Shown here piece by piece: positions 18,348-29,636 of a stretch of 64,000 nucleotides of DNA. The number at the start of each line of letters is the position of its first letter. Positions within the stretch are counted from its first letter, which is position 1. Below the pieces are notes generated by a model, which was not told the DNA's origin, ran no database searches, and was given only the letters and a program-made list of their open reading frames with translations. The stretch is from Beijerinckiaceae bacterium (GTDB lineage Bacteria; Pseudomonadota; Alphaproteobacteria; Rhizobiales; Beijerinckiaceae), in assembly GCA_027531565.1 (NCBI GenBank), contig JAPZSB010000007.1, positions 744,001 to 808,000 on the forward strand. Reading direction: 5' to 3'. The position numbers and the translations under genes were made by a program.

Positions 18348-19259
18348 TTAGTGCCTCCCCGGATCGCGGCGCGTATGGCGGAGATAGAGGCTGGTGATCA
18401 CGGCCGAAACGATGAACATCAGCACGGCGAGAGCCGAGCCATAGCCGAGATCGAGGAAATCCACCGTGGTCTTGTGGATGTACATGGCCAGCGTCTCGGT
18501 CGAATTGCCGGGCCCGCCATTGGTCATCGCATAGGGGATGTCGAAGGTCTGGATCGCGGTGATGGTGCGGAAGATCAAGGCCACGAAAATCGCCGGGCGC
18601 AGCATGGGCAGGGTGATCTCGCGGAATTGCTGCCATTTCGTCGCGCCATCGACCTCCGCCGCCTCGTAAAAGCTTTTCGGGATGGTCTGCAGCCCGGCCA
18701 GCAGCACGAGCGCCACGAAGCTCGACGATTTCCAGATGATCGCGAGGCAGATCGCGAAAAAGGCGAGGCCGGGCGAGGTCAGCCAGTTCAGCGGCTCGAG
18801 ACCGAGGCCGCGGAGCATGGCGTTGGCGATGCCCTGATTAAATTCGAAGAACCAGCGGAAGATCAGGCCGGCAAAGACCAGCGGCAGCGCCCAGGGCAGG
18901 AGCAGGCCGAGCCGCACCGGCCATTTCACCCGGAAGGGCTGGTTGGCCAGCAAAGCGAGGCCAAGTCCGATCACGACAGCCCCGGGCACGGTGACGAGAA
19001 TGTAGAGCAGCGTATGGAGGACCGCCTCGTGGAAGCGGTCATCGCCGAGGGCCTTCACGTAATTCTCGAAGCCCACGAAGGGCGTGCCCATCCAGGGCTG
19101 GGCGAGATGGTTGAAATGGAACGAGTTCCGGATCAGCTCCGCGATCGGATAGAGCACCACCGCCGCCAGCAGCAGGAAGGCCGGGGCCAGCATGGCAAAG
19201 CCAAGCCGGCGTTCCGATCGTTCCAGCGGCGTCAGGCGGTGGCGGATCGCGTCGCTCAT
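18348..19259 (-). CDS. Sugar ABC transporter permease, MalF/UgpA type
   Basis: 303-residue permease with six helices and the EAA loop IPKSFYEAAEVDGATKWQQF. It pairs with the downstream MalG-type permease to form the channel of a CUT1 sugar importer. It lies 7 bases downstream of the binding-protein gene. The start at 19259 gives a normal cytoplasmic N-terminus (LTPLERSERRLGFAMLAPAF). Confidence 0.9.
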   Translation of the reverse strand: MSDAIRHRLTPLERSERRLGFAMLAPAFLLLAAVVLYPIAELIRNSFHFNHLAQPWMGTPFVGFENYVKALGDDRFHEAVLHTLLYILVTVPGAVVIGLGLALLANQPFRVKWPVRLGLLLPWALPLVFAGLIFRWFFEFNQGIANAMLRGLGLEPLNWLTSPGLAFFAICLAIIWKSSSFVALVLLAGLQTIPKSFYEAAEVDGATKWQQFREITLPMLRPAIFVALIFRTITAIQTFDIPYAMTNGGPGNSTETLAMYIHKTTVDFLDLGYGSALAVLMFIVSAVITSLYLRHTRRDPGRH

Positions 19260-19266
19260 CCGCGCC

Positions 19267-20541
19267 TCACCGGAAGATCGCGCCGAGGCGGTTCGTCATG
19301 TCGCCGAGGGCCTGATCAGCGGTTTTCGTGCCGGCCAGGAAGGCATTCATGTTGGTCCGCATGATTTCGGAAACTTCCGTGTAGCGCGGCGTCACCGGGC
19401 GGGAACGGGCCGACTGGACAACCGGCAGGGCCTGTTCGAACCACGGATTGGCCTTCAGAACCTCGGCATCGGTATAGACGCCCGGGAAGACCGGAAGATG
19501 CGAGGCGAGGATGGCCTGCTGCTTCGCCACTTCCGGCGAGGAGAGATAGCGCGCAAGCTTCGCTGCCTCGGCCTTGTTCTTCGAGAAGGCCGACACCGCG
19601 ACCTGCCAGCCGCCGATGCAGGTGGCCTGCTTGTCGGCGGTGAAGCCGGGCAGCGGCACGACGCCGATCTTGCCCTTCACGGTCGAATCCGCGTCATTCT
19701 GCAGGCGGTTCCAGACATACCCCCAGGTCATGCCGAAGATCAGGTTGCCGGCCTGCATGTTCTGGCGGATGCGGTCGGTCGGGATTTCCGCGAGGTTGGG
19801 CGGGGTGACATTCGCCGCCTTGAGGTCCGCCCAGAGCTGGAACGGCTTTTTCGCGGCGGCGCTGGCAAGGTTGAGCTTGCCGTCCTTCAGCATGTCCTCG
19901 CCCGAGCCCCAGAGCGGGACGAGATAGGTGCAGACCGTGCCCTCGATCGGGGCGCCGGCCGTCTCGAAGCCGCGGAGATTGGCATTGCCCTCGGCCGCCA
20001 TGACCTTCTGGGCTGCGGCCTTCAGCTCATCCCAGGTCTTCGGCGGCTGGAGCCCGTGCTTTTCGAGCAGGTCCTTGCGGTAATAAAGGAACTGCGCATC
20101 GGCGAAATAGGGCAGCGCGATGACCTTGCCGTTGACGATATTCGCCGCCCGGTAGGCCGGCAGGTAGCGCGCCATGATCGCGTCCTTCTCGGCCCCGAGA
20201 TAGGAATCGAGCGGCTCGGCCCATTGCGCCGCCGCCCACTGCGCGGGGCGGATGACGTCAATCAGGATCAGGTCGAGCGCGGAATCCTTCGAGGCCAGCA
20301 CGGTATTGAGATATTGCTGCTGCTGTTCGGAGGTGGCACCGCCGACCTCGACCTCGACCTTCACATTCGGGTTGGCCTTCATGTAGCCATCGACGATCTG
20401 GCGCATCACATCGGGGCGCTGCTGGCCTCCGGTGAAGATGCGCAACGTGGTCTGGGCCTGGGCATAGGCCGCGCCGGCGAGAGCGAGGCCTGCGGCGAGG
20501 CCCAGCCGGGTCGCCATGCGGCGGGTGAAGCGTGATGTCAT
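19267..20541 (-). CDS. Sugar ABC transporter periplasmic binding protein (CUT1)
   Basis: 424 residues. A signal peptide (basic MTSRFTRRMATR, hydrophobic LGLAAGLALAGAAY, cleavage near AQA) precedes a family-1 solute-binding protein with TLRIFTGG at the start of the mature part and the typical WDELKAAAQKV segment. ATG 20541 was chosen because GGGAGGA lies 5 bases upstream and the signal peptide starts there; an earlier ATG lacks support. It delivers the substrate to the two permeases encoded downstream. Specificity is not readable without a ligand-site comparison. Confidence 0.9.
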   Translation of the reverse strand: MTSRFTRRMATRLGLAAGLALAGAAYAQAQTTLRIFTGGQQRPDVMRQIVDGYMKANPNVKVEVEVGGATSEQQQQYLNTVLASKDSALDLILIDVIRPAQWAAAQWAEPLDSYLGAEKDAIMARYLPAYRAANIVNGKVIALPYFADAQFLYYRKDLLEKHGLQPPKTWDELKAAAQKVMAAEGNANLRGFETAGAPIEGTVCTYLVPLWGSGEDMLKDGKLNLASAAAKKPFQLWADLKAANVTPPNLAEIPTDRIRQNMQAGNLIFGMTWGYVWNRLQNDADSTVKGKIGVVPLPGFTADKQATCIGGWQVAVSAFSKNKAEAAKLARYLSSPEVAKQQAILASHLPVFPGVYTDAEVLKANPWFEQALPVVQSARSRPVTPRYTEVSEIMRTNMNAFLAGTKTADQALGDMTNRLGAIFR

Positions 20542-20563
20542 GGTGTCCTCCCGTTTGGTGTTG

Positions 20564-21628
20564 TCAGGCAATCGCCAGTCCGGTTTCCGGATCGAAGAGA
20601 TGCGCCTTGTCGAGATCCAGCCGGAGCGTCACCTCGCCGCCGGCCCGCAAGGGCGCCGAAGGCGGGAAGCGCCCGGTCATTTCCACAGTCCCGATCTGCA
20701 TTAGCGCGAGGGTATCGGAGCCGAGCGGCTCGACGATGACCGTCCGCGCCGGAACGCCTTCCGCCCCGGCGAGATGCAGATGCTCGGCGCGGAGACCCAG
20801 CAGGACGTCACGGCCGCCTGCCCGGGCAAAGGCGGCCGGCGCCGCGATGGCAGTACCGCCTGCCAGCGTGACCGTCGCGGCATCGGACGCGATCCGGGCC
20901 GGAACGATATTCATGGACGGTGAGCCGATGAACCGGGCGACAAAGGTCGAACGGGGCTGGCGATAGACCTCGTCCGGCGTGGCGAATTGCTCGACATGGC
21001 CGGCCTTGAGAATGGCGATCCGGTCCGCCAGTGTCATCGCCTCGACCTGATCGTGGGTGACGTAGATGATCGTCGTGCCGAAGCGCTGGTGGAGCTTCTT
21101 GATCTCGACGCGCATCTCGGCGCGGAGCTGGGCATCGAGATTCGAGAGCGGTTCGTCGAACAGGAAGACCTTGGGATCGCGCACGATCGCGCGCCCCATC
21201 GCCACGCGCTGGCGCTGCCCGCCGGAAAGCTGGCCGGGCTTGCGGTCAAGCAGGTGGGTGATCTGCAGGATCTCCGCCGCCTCGTTGACCTTCCTCGCAA
21301 TGGTGGCGGCATCGACGCCACGCATCCGAAGTCCGAAGCCCACATTCTCCGCCACGGTACGATGTGGGTAGAGCGCGTAATCCTGGAAGACCATGGCGAT
21401 GTCGCGGTCACGCGGGGGGAGATCATTGACGACCCTGTCCCCGATGCGGATCGTACCGTCCGTCACGCTTTCGAGGCCGGCGATCATCCGCAGGAGCGTC
21501 GATTTCCCGCAGCCCGACGGACCGACCAGCACGACAAACTCACCATCCCGGACGGAGAGGTCGATGCCATGGATCACCGGCACGGATCCGTAGGCCTTCA
21601 CCACGCTGGCGATCTCGATCCCGGCCAC
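20564..21628 (-). CDS. Sugar ABC transporter ATP-binding protein, UgpC/MalK type
   Basis: 354-residue ATPase with a C-terminal regulatory (TOBE/MalK) domain. Walker [10 protein letters not shown] at residues 37-45, signature [14 protein letters not shown], Walker [13 protein letters not shown] and the switch histidine in [10 protein letters not shown] are all present. The start is read as GTG 21628, because GGGAGGG lies 8 bases upstream and homologous sequence begins there; the open frame extends about 66 bases further without support. First gene of the transporter operon, divergent from the aldolase operon across a 202-base control region. Confidence 0.9.
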   Translation of the reverse strand: MAGIEIASVVKAYGSVPVIHGIDLSVRDGEFVVLVGPSGCGKSTLLRMIAGLESVTDGTIRIGDRVVNDLPPRDRDIAMVFQDYALYPHRTVAENVGFGLRMRGVDAATIARKVNEAAEILQITHLLDRKPGQLSGGQRQRVAMGRAIVRDPKVFLFDEPLSNLDAQLRAEMRVEIKKLHQRFGTTIIYVTHDQVEAMTLADRIAILKAGHVEQFATPDEVYRQPRSTFVARFIGSPSMNIVPARIASDAATVTLAGGTAIAAPAAFARAGGRDVLLGLRAEHLHLAGAEGVPARTVIVEPLGSDTLALMQIGTVEMTGRFPPSAPLRAGGEVTLRLDLDKAHLFDPETGLAIA

Positions 21629-21717
21629 GTCGTGTTCCCTCCCGCTTCCTTGAGCGTGTGGGTGAACCCGGAGGCCAATCGCGGGCTGTCCCAACTGCCT
21701 GGTGGAAGCTCTCTCTT

Positions 21718-21738
21718 GTCTTATAACTTATATAAGAC
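21718..21738. promoter_or_regulatory. 8-bp inverted repeat in the divergent ABC/aldolase promoter
   Basis: Perfect arms GTCTTATA and TATAAGAC around a 5-base AT-rich spacer, midway between the divergent starts at 21628 and 21831. It is the only long dyad in this region and is AT-rich against a GC-rich background, as expected for an operator over a promoter. It does not resemble the TGAAA-N4-TTTCA boxes near the LacI gene. The regulator is unknown. Confidence 0.55.
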
Positions 21739-21830
21739 TAATCGTTCTTGGCAATCCAGCTTTCGCGTCACCAGCCCGAAAGGCGGGCCTGAAGGCGCGA
21801 AACCCCGATCTGTCCGGAGGAATCGGCCTG

Positions 21831-22844
21831 ATGAAAGCCCTCAGCGCAGGAAAATTGCGGGGTCTTCGCCGCATGGCGGATGAAGCCGGCCGCTTCAAGA
21901 TGACCGCCGTCGACCAGCGCCCGCCGATCATCAATCCCATTGCCGCGGCGCATGGCGGCACGGCGCCCTGGGAGGCTGTTGCCCGGTTCAAGACGCTGCT
22001 GGTCGAGCAGTTGCAGGACCACTCGACCGCGATGCTGCTGGATCCGAACTATGCCTATCCGAAGGCCGAGCCGGTGCTCGACCCGCGGAAGGGCCTCATC
22101 ATGACGCTGGAGGATTCCGCCTTCCGCGAGACGGCAGACGGTCGGCTCTCCTCGGAGATCGATGGCTGGTCCGTCGCCAAGATCCGCCGCATGGGCGCAG
22201 ATGCGGTCAAGGTGCTGGCCTGGTACCGGCCGGATGCTCCGGCAGCGGTCAACGCCAATCAGAAGGCCTTCACCCGCCGGATCGGCGAGGCCTGCCGCCG
22301 TCATGACATCCCCTTCCTCTTCGAGCTTCTCGTCTATCCGCTTCCCGGCGAGAAGAACCAGACGACGCAGTATATCGAGATGGCCGACAAGAAGAGCGAA
22401 CTGGTGCTCGAGAGCGTGGCGGAATTCGCCAAGCCCGAATACGAAGTCGATGTCTTCAAGCTCGAGAGCCCGGTCCCCGCGCGCGATTGCGACGGCTCCG
22501 CGCGGGTCCAGGCCCTGTTCGACGAGATGGGCCGGCTCTGCGGCCGCCCCTGGGTGATGCTGTCCGCCGGAGCGGGCATGTCCGAGTTCAAGGCTGTGCT
22601 GGACCATGCCTATCGTGCCGGCGCTTCAGGCTATCTCGCCGGCCGGGCGATCTGGTCCGAGGCGTTCAAGGCCTATCCGGACTGGGCGTCCATCGAGGCT
22701 GGCCTTGCCGGGCGGGCGGTTGACTATATGCGCGAGATCAATGCCTTGACCGATGCCCAGGCGGTGCCGTGGTGGCAAGGCTGGGGCGGAGCCAGCCTGG
22801 CCGGTGCCGACGAGAATTTCCGCCACGCCTACCCGGAATCCTGA
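21831..22844 (+). CDS. Class I aldolase, LacD/YihT-like
   Basis: 337-residue TIM-barrel aldolase of the tagatose-1,6-bisphosphate aldolase (LacD) group, which includes the sulfofructose-phosphate aldolase YihT. The probable Schiff-base lysine is in DVFKLESPVP, with the LacD-type MTAVDQRPPI near the N-terminus and SAGAGMSEFK near the C-terminus. ATG 21831 has GGAGG 10 bases upstream; the upstream open extension has no support. It is first in a three-gene plus-strand operon with an isomerase and a dehydrogenase. The natural substrate cannot be told apart from sequence alone: a ketohexose phosphate or a sulfonated analogue. Confidence 0.72.
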   Translation: MKALSAGKLRGLRRMADEAGRFKMTAVDQRPPIINPIAAAHGGTAPWEAVARFKTLLVEQLQDHSTAMLLDPNYAYPKAEPVLDPRKGLIMTLEDSAFRETADGRLSSEIDGWSVAKIRRMGADAVKVLAWYRPDAPAAVNANQKAFTRRIGEACRRHDIPFLFELLVYPLPGEKNQTTQYIEMADKKSELVLESVAEFAKPEYEVDVFKLESPVPARDCDGSARVQALFDEMGRLCGRPWVMLSAGAGMSEFKAVLDHAYRAGASGYLAGRAIWSEAFKAYPDWASIEAGLAGRAVDYMREINALTDAQAVPWWQGWGGASLAGADENFRHAYPES

Positions 22845-22848
22845 TCCG

Positions 22849-24270
22849 ATGAAGCCCGTTCTGGTTCTTGCCCTCGCGCGCCCGACCTTCGACGTTCCCT
22901 TCGCGGAAACCTATGCTGCTGCTGCCTTCGCGCGGCTCGATGCCGAGGGCATCCCGACCTGCGGACCACGCACGCTGCTGTTCGATGCGGATGCCGCGCG
23001 CGCGGCGATGGCCGGCTTCGACCCCGCCTCGCTGGGCGGCATCCTGCTGCTGCAGATCACCTTCACCGATGCCTCGATGACGGTGGAGATCGCGCGGGCC
23101 TTCCCGGGCCTGCCGCTTGCGCTCTGGGCCTTCCCGGAACCGCGTGCCGGCGGGCGGTTGCGGCTCAATTCCTATTGCGGCCTGAACCTTGCCGCCCATG
23201 CGCTGGGCCGGGCCGGGGTGCCGCATGGCTGGCTGTTCTCCGCGCCGGAGGCGCCCGGTCTCGCCGGTTCGATCCGCGCGGCGCTCCGTGTGACCACCCT
23301 CCCCGCCCCTTCGCTGCGACCGGCGCGTGCCGATGCCGCCTCGGCGGACGCGGTCGCGGCGATCGATGCCGCGCTCCGCGACCGTCGGATCGGGCTGCTC
23401 GGAGAGCATCCTGCGGGGTTCGATACCTGCCGCTACGACCCGGCGCGCGTGGCCGGTCTGCTGGGCGGCGGCGGGGTGACCCCGTTGCCGCTTGGCAAGC
23501 TTTTCGAACGGGCCCGGGCCGCGGATGCCGACACGACCGCGCGGAATCTCGCCGAGGCGCGTCAGACCTATGCCGGCACCGAGGCGGTCGATCAGGGCCA
23601 GCTGGAGAAATCGCTCCGTCTGCTTGAGGGCCTGCGCGGCCTCAAGGCGGAGCATGGGCTCGATGCCTTCGCCGTCCGCTGCTGGCCCGAGACCTTCACC
23701 GAATATGGCTGCGCCATCTGCGGGCCGATGGGCATCCTCACCGAGGCGGGCACGCCCTGCGCCTGCGAGGCCGATGTGATGGGCGCGGTGACGACGCTGC
23801 TGGTCAATGCCGCGTCGGGCCAGACCGGCTGGCTGGTTGACATCGTGGATATGGACGAGGCCAGTGACACGGGCGTGTTCTGGCATTGCGGCTCGGCGCC
23901 GCTCTCGATGTGCGATCCCGAATTCCCCGCCCGGGCGCAGATCCATTCCAACCGGAAGATGCCCCTTCTGGCGGAATTCACCCTGAAACCGGGCCGGATC
24001 ACGATGGCGCGGCTCAGTCAGGCCCGGAACGGGCTGGCGCTGGCGCTCGGCACCGGCGAAGTGATCCGGGCGCCGATGAGCTTCACCGGTACGAGCGCAG
24101 TGGTGCGTTTCGATGGTGGGGCGAAACAGGCCGGGGCCCGGCTGATCGGCTCCATGCTGGAGCATCATGTGGCGTTCGCCTATGGCGATTTCCGTGGCGC
24201 GCTCGAAGCCTGGGCGGCGGCAAGGGGCCTGCCGGTGATCGACCTCACCCCCGAGGGAGCCACTGCATGA
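22849..24270 (+). CDS. L-fucose/arabinose isomerase-like protein (COG2407 type)
   Basis: 473 residues starting MKPVLVLALARPTFDVPFAE, 4 bases after the aldolase gene. The layout matches fucose-isomerase-like sugar isomerases: an N-terminal Rossmann-like part, the central EYGCAICGPMGILTEAGTPCACEADVMGA, in which the acid-bearing segment resembles the metal-binding site, and a C-terminal beta domain with IHSNRKMPLLAEF. By family it would interconvert an aldose and a ketose, giving the aldolase a ketose substrate. The exact sugar is unknown. Its stop overlaps the next start by 4 bases. Confidence 0.62.
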   Translation: MKPVLVLALARPTFDVPFAETYAAAAFARLDAEGIPTCGPRTLLFDADAARAAMAGFDPASLGGILLLQITFTDASMTVEIARAFPGLPLALWAFPEPRAGGRLRLNSYCGLNLAAHALGRAGVPHGWLFSAPEAPGLAGSIRAALRVTTLPAPSLRPARADAASADAVAAIDAALRDRRIGLLGEHPAGFDTCRYDPARVAGLLGGGGVTPLPLGKLFERARAADADTTARNLAEARQTYAGTEAVDQGQLEKSLRLLEGLRGLKAEHGLDAFAVRCWPETFTEYGCAICGPMGILTEAGTPCACEADVMGAVTTLLVNAASGQTGWLVDIVDMDEASDTGVFWHCGSAPLSMCDPEFPARAQIHSNRKMPLLAEFTLKPGRITMARLSQARNGLALALGTGEVIRAPMSFTGTSAVVRFDGGAKQAGARLIGSMLEHHVAFAYGDFRGALEAWAAARGLPVIDLTPEGATA

Positions 24271-25388
24271 GCGCGCAACCCCTGCGCTATGGCCTGATCG
24301 GCGCGGGCATGATGGGCCGGGAGCATATCCGCAATCTCGGCCTGATCCCCGGTTCCGTTCTGGCAGCAATCGCCGATCCGAGCGCCGAGCAGCGGGCGCT
24401 CTCGGCCGCCGAGGCGGAGCGACATCTCGGCCAGGCGCCGGCCGCCTTTGCCGATTACCGGGAGATGCTGGCGGCGGGCGGGCTCGATGCCGTGGTGATC
24501 GCCAGCCCGAACGATACCCATATCGCGGTGCTCGAGACCCTGCTGACGGCCGGGACGCCGCTTGGCATCCTTGTCGAGAAGCCGGTCGTGACGCGGCTCG
24601 CGGATTGCGGCCGGTTGGAGGCGATGGCGAAAAACCATCCGCGCCCGATCTGGGTGGCGATGGAATATCGCTACATGCCGCCGGTGGCCGAGTTGCGCCG
24701 AGCCGTTTCGGCCGGCGAGATGGGGAAACTGCGGATGTTCGCCATCCGCGAGCATCGTTTTCCGTTCCTCGAGAAGGTCGGTGACTGGAACCGCTTTTCC
24801 GAGCGGACCGGCGGAACGCTCGTCGAGAAATGCTGTCATTTCTTCGACCTGATGCGGCTGGTGGTCGGCGCGGAACCGGTGCGGGTCTATGCCTCCGGCG
24901 CGGCCGATGTGAACCATCGCGACGAACGCTATGACGGGCGGGTACCGGATATTCTCGACAATGCCTTCGTCATCGTCGATTTCGCCAATGGCTGCCGGGC
25001 CAGTCTCGATCTCTGCATGTTCGCCGAGGGCAGCTGGTTCCAGGAGGAGATCGCCGCGACCGGCGACATCGCGAAGATCGAGGTGTTCATTCCCGGGCCG
25101 GCGCGGTTCTGGCCCGGCGGGGCCGAACGGGAGAGCGAGGTGGTGGTCTCGCCGCGTGCGCCCAAGGGCCCGGTCCGGCGCAAGATCCATGTCGACGAGG
25201 CGATCCTCAAGGCCGGCGACCATCACGGCTCGACCTATTTCCAGCATCTCGGCTTCCGGGCCGCGATGCTGGAAGGGGCCCCGGTCGACGTGACGCTCGC
25301 CGACGGGCTCCGGGCGGTGCGGATCGGGCTCGCCGCCGAGGAAAGCGCCCGGACGGGCGAGGCGGTCCGGCTCGACAGGTTCCGCTGA
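24267..25388 (+). CDS. Gfo/Idh/MocA-family NAD(P)-dependent dehydrogenase
   Basis: 373 residues. The N-terminal Rossmann motif GLIGAGMMGREH, the family motif EKPVV (active-site lysine) and a C-terminal alpha/beta substrate domain with HGSTYFQHLGFRAAML are visible. Members oxidise sugars, inositols or related polyols. ATG 24267 overlaps the isomerase stop (ATGA), so it is translationally coupled and probably acts on the same sugar. It ends 4 bases from a convergent dehydrogenase gene. Confidence 0.82.
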   Translation: MSAQPLRYGLIGAGMMGREHIRNLGLIPGSVLAAIADPSAEQRALSAAEAERHLGQAPAAFADYREMLAAGGLDAVVIASPNDTHIAVLETLLTAGTPLGILVEKPVVTRLADCGRLEAMAKNHPRPIWVAMEYRYMPPVAELRRAVSAGEMGKLRMFAIREHRFPFLEKVGDWNRFSERTGGTLVEKCCHFFDLMRLVVGAEPVRVYASGAADVNHRDERYDGRVPDILDNAFVIVDFANGCRASLDLCMFAEGSWFQEEIAATGDIAKIEVFIPGPARFWPGGAERESEVVVSPRAPKGPVRRKIHVDEAILKAGDHHGSTYFQHLGFRAAMLEGAPVDVTLADGLRAVRIGLAAEESARTGEAVRLDRFR

Positions 25389-25392
25389 GTGA

Positions 25393-26397
25393 TCAGCTCA
25401 TCCGGCAGTCGAGCACAACCTTCGGCGCCCGGACTATGCCCTCGTCGATGCCGCGGAAGGCGACGGCGCCCTCCGCGAGCGGGCGCTGCTCGAACCAGCG
25501 CAGCGCGCCGAGCTGTCCGGAGGCAAGTGCCGCAACCGTGTGGATGAAATCGACCGGCGTGTAGCAATAGGTGCCGGTCAGGGTGATTTCCTGCAGGGTG
25601 ATCTTGCGGATGTCGAGGCCTTCGGTGCCGGGCAGCAGGCCGGCATGGACGATGACCCCGCCCGGGCGGATCATCGCGCAGGCGGCCTGGCGCGTCGCCA
25701 CCGCGCCCACCGCATCGATGACAAGATCGACCGAATCCGCAGCGGGGGCCCCGGCGCCGCCGGGGGCATGGACCGCAAAGCCCTCCTCGTCGCGGATGAG
25801 GCCGGCACGCAACGGGTTCGATTCGATGATCCGGATGTCCTTCGCGCCGAAATGCCGCGCGACGATCGCCGAAGCGAGCCCGATCGCCCCGCCGCCCAGC
25901 ACGGCGACGCGGCAGGCGGCGAGTGGCGGGTGGAGCTTCTCCATCCCCAGCCGCACGGCATGCCAGGCGACCGCGACCGGCTCGGCCAGGGCGGCATGGG
26001 CAATCGGCATGGAATCCGGGATCGGGACGACATTGCGTTCGGGGATACGGACGAGTTCCGCAAAGGCGCCGGGGCGTGGCGGCATCGAGATGATCTGCCG
26101 CGTCGGCGAGAGATGCCAGCGCCCTTCAATGGCGTAGGGGCAGGCGGGATCAACGACGAGCGGGTTGATCGTCACGCGCTCGCCATCGCGCGGCCCGCCG
26201 GTAATTCGCCCTGCCGCTTCGTGGCCGAGGATGAGCGGCGCCGGGCGGCGGCTGTCATGGCCGTGATAGGCGTGCATGTCCGAGCCGCAGATGCCGACCG
26301 CTTCGACCCGGACCAGCACCTCTCCGGGCCCGGGCAGAGGATCGGGCTCGTCGCGGTAAACGAGGCTGTTCGGGCCGAGATAGACGAGCGCTTTCAT
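25393..26397 (-). CDS. Zinc-type alcohol dehydrogenase, candidate HpsP
   Basis: 334-residue medium-chain dehydrogenase. The catalytic zinc motif GICGSDMHAYHG and GHEAAGRI, and the nucleotide-binding VAVLGGGAIGLASAI, are all visible. The four-cysteine structural zinc lobe is largely missing (only one cysteine near NPLVVDPACPYAIEGRWH), as in several sorbitol/threonine-type MDRs. It is the last gene of an operon that also holds an SDR and a HisD-like enzyme resembling HpsN. In DHPS catabolism HpsP (Zn-ADH) and HpsO (SDR) interconvert DHPS enantiomers before HpsN acts. The HpsP assignment rests on this gene company. Confidence 0.65.
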   Translation of the reverse strand: MKALVYLGPNSLVYRDEPDPLPGPGEVLVRVEAVGICGSDMHAYHGHDSRRPAPLILGHEAAGRITGGPRDGERVTINPLVVDPACPYAIEGRWHLSPTRQIISMPPRPGAFAELVRIPERNVVPIPDSMPIAHAALAEPVAVAWHAVRLGMEKLHPPLAACRVAVLGGGAIGLASAIVARHFGAKDIRIIESNPLRAGLIRDEEGFAVHAPGGAGAPAADSVDLVIDAVGAVATRQAACAMIRPGGVIVHAGLLPGTEGLDIRKITLQEITLTGTYCYTPVDFIHTVAALASGQLGALRWFEQRPLAEGAVAFRGIDEGIVRAPKVVLDCRMS

Positions 26398-26406
26398 GGC
26401 CCTGTC

Positions 26407-27180
26407 CTATTTTGCGGTGAAGCCGCCATCCACGGCCAGGGTTTGCCCTGTGACATAGGCGGAAGCGTCCGAGGCGAGGAATACCGTCGCACCGTAGAGA
26501 TCCTCGAGCTGGCCATTGCGGCCGATCGCGGTCTGCGCTGCGTTGCGGGCGGAGCGCTCGGGATCGGCGAAGACCGGGGCGGTGAGCGGGGTCGGAAAAA
26601 AGCCGGGAGCGACGGCATTGCAGGTCACGCCATGACGGGACCATTCCTCGGCGATGGCGCGGGTGAGCTGGACGACACCCCCCTTGCCGGCACCGTAGGG
26701 CGCGGAATTCGGAAAGGCGCGGTAGCTCTGCAGCGAGGCGATGTTGATGATCCGCCCCCAGCTCCGCGCTGCCATGGCCGGAGCGAGCGCCTGGGCGAGC
26801 AGGAAGGGCGCGCGCAGATGCAGCGCCATATGCAGGTCGAAGGCCTCGGCCGTGACATCGCCGAAGGGCTGCCGGAGATTCACCCCGGCCGCGTTGACGA
26901 GGATGTCGGGCGAAAGGTCGAAGCGCGCCAGCTCCCCCGTGACAGTGGTGGCGCAACCGGCATCCGCGAGATCGACGCGCAGGCCGCGGGCAATGATGCC
27001 CTCCCGGGTCAGGTCCGCAATCGCGGCAGCCATTTCCTCCTGCCGGCGAGCGGCAAGGACGACAACAGCTCCGGCCAGCCCGAGGGCGCGCGCCATGGCG
27101 AGGCCGATGCCGCTGTTGCCCCCCGTGACGAGCGCGGTCCGGCCCGTCAGGTCGAACAGGGCGCCGAGGCGGAAGGCCAT
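26407..27180 (-). CDS. Short-chain dehydrogenase, candidate HpsO
   Basis: 257-residue SDR. Seen: the cofactor motif TGGNSGIG, NAAG, the catalytic serine in NIASLQSYRAFPNS, and the YGAGKGG pair (Tyr and Lys of YxxxK), plus the C-terminal VTGQTLAVDGGFT. It converts a secondary alcohol and ketone with NAD(P). It starts exactly where the upstream HpsN-like gene stops, and a Zn-ADH gene follows 9 bases later. In hps clusters an SDR of this kind (HpsO) works with HpsP on DHPS enantiomers; the specific substrate here is inferred. Confidence 0.7.
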   Translation of the reverse strand: MAFRLGALFDLTGRTALVTGGNSGIGLAMARALGLAGAVVVLAARRQEEMAAAIADLTREGIIARGLRVDLADAGCATTVTGELARFDLSPDILVNAAGVNLRQPFGDVTAEAFDLHMALHLRAPFLLAQALAPAMAARSWGRIINIASLQSYRAFPNSAPYGAGKGGVVQLTRAIAEEWSRHGVTCNAVAPGFFPTPLTAPVFADPERSARNAAQTAIGRNGQLEDLYGATVFLASDASAYVTGQTLAVDGGFTAK

Positions 27181-29609
<2,429 letters not shown>

Positions 29610-29636
29610 GTCGTTTCTCCCTTTGTTGTCTTGGTG

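Noticed and set aside
20541-20571. Earlier ATG (20571) as start of the sugar-binding protein
   Set aside because: The signal peptide begins at 20541 and the strong GGGAGGA is placed for that codon.
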